Positions 63,582 to 64,000 of a DNA stretch of 64,000 nucleotides are shown piece after piece. Source of the stretch: Parus major. Lineage: Eukaryota; Chordata; Aves; Passeriformes; Paridae. Positions within the stretch are counted from its first letter, which is position 1, and each line of letters begins with the position of its first letter. The translations under genes were made by a program, and so were the position numbers. The stretch covers positions 21,924,816-21,988,815 of the forward strand of contig NC_031770.1 of assembly GCF_001522545.3 (NCBI RefSeq), given 5' to 3'. The notes beneath the pieces are model-generated. The model worked only from the letters and a program-made list of their open reading frames with translations. It made no database searches and had not been told where the DNA came from.

Positions 63582-64000
63582 TGTCCCAGTTTAGAAGACA
63601 GGTGTCTGCTGGGGAGGGCAGGAGCCTCCCTCGGAATGAAAATGTAGACCCTTCCCCCCTCCCTCCAAATTATTATAATTTTGAAATCAAGGGGCTCTCA
63701 AGCAGAGATCTGGGATAGGAATATGATAGGAACTGATAGGAATATCAGTTCTTTACTAGTATGTATAACAAAATGCACAAAAAACAATAACTACAGAGTT
63801 AGCAAGAAAACAGAACCAGGGACCCCGTGACAGCTTTCTCGGATGAGCTGGGAAGGGATGGAGGAGAGGTTTTGCTTCACAAACCCCCTGGGGCAGTCAG
63901 TCCCAGTGCTCCTGCAGGGCTCTGAGGAACACTCAGCTGGAACAGCAGGGATGAGCTGAGATCCTGGGCCGGTGGCTGAGGTGGATCAGCAGCTCTGTGG
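63582..64000 (-). repeat. 5' LTR of the endogenous retrovirus, partial
   Basis: Begins TGTCCC in plus orientation like the left LTR and matches it to the window end, where it is cut off. It differs at several dozen positions and has an extra stretch of about 20 bp near 63720-63742 in which GATAGGAA is repeated. Confidence 0.92.

Larger units (their letters stand above)
57468..64000 (-). mobile_element. Endogenous retrovirus, minus strand, cut by the window edge
   Basis: Matching LTR sequences start at 57468 and 63582 in the same orientation and enclose a broken gag and pol on the minus strand, in the order expected from a 5' LTR at the right. A primer binding site adjoins the right LTR. Two N runs fall inside. 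The LTRs differ by several dozen changes over about 420 shared bases, so the insertion is not recent. Pol has a frameshift and in-frame stops, gag is split over frames, and no env is visible. Class is unresolved: the primer site is lysine-type, as in class II elements, but I could not place the pol firmly. The right end lies beyond the window. Confidence 0.92.

Overview
The window reads as nuclear DNA of a bird. The evidence is two intron-split vertebrate genes, four fragments of a CR1-type LINE with the avian 3' signature, and an endogenous retrovirus of a type common in bird genomes. Introns are long and AT-rich, and two CpG islands mark promoters. There are three assembly gaps (N runs at 20618-20935, 58632-58898 and 60806-61740).

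Both genes lie head to tail on the minus strand. RCOR3 (CoREST3, a chromatin corepressor scaffold) runs from its start codon at 49473 to its stop at 26298 in 12 coding exons. TRAF5 (TNF-receptor signalling adaptor) runs from 8475 to 1344 in 10 coding exons. I placed every coding exon by reading GT/AG sites on the minus strand and checking that phases join. The RCOR3 exons sum to 1632 nt (543 residues plus stop) and the TRAF5 exons to 1686 nt (561 residues plus stop), both open throughout. The RCOR3-TRAF5 order and orientation match what I recall of human 1q32.

Layout: 1-1343 TRAF5 3' flank; 1344-8485 TRAF5 coding exons; about 8.5-20.3 kb probable first intron of TRAF5; about 20.3-21.3 kb a CpG island, the likely TRAF5 promoter, broken by a gap; 21.3-23.2 kb no gene seen; about 23.2-26.3 kb probable long RCOR3 3' UTR; 26.3-49.5 kb RCOR3; 47.9-49.95 kb the RCOR3 CpG island; 50-57.4 kb intergenic DNA with two CR1 fragments; 57468 to the window end an endogenous retrovirus on the minus strand, its 5' LTR cut by the window edge.

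The retrovirus has two diverged LTRs, a lysine-tRNA-like primer binding site, a broken gag with an alternating 39-bp repeat, and a broken pol (reverse transcriptase, RNase H, integrase). No env was seen. An uninterrupted ORF of unknown nature lies between the primer site and gag; it is the least explained item here. I found no convincing new cellular system. The other findings are short palindromes, a promoter upstream ORF with a YY1-like site, and features of the retrovirus.
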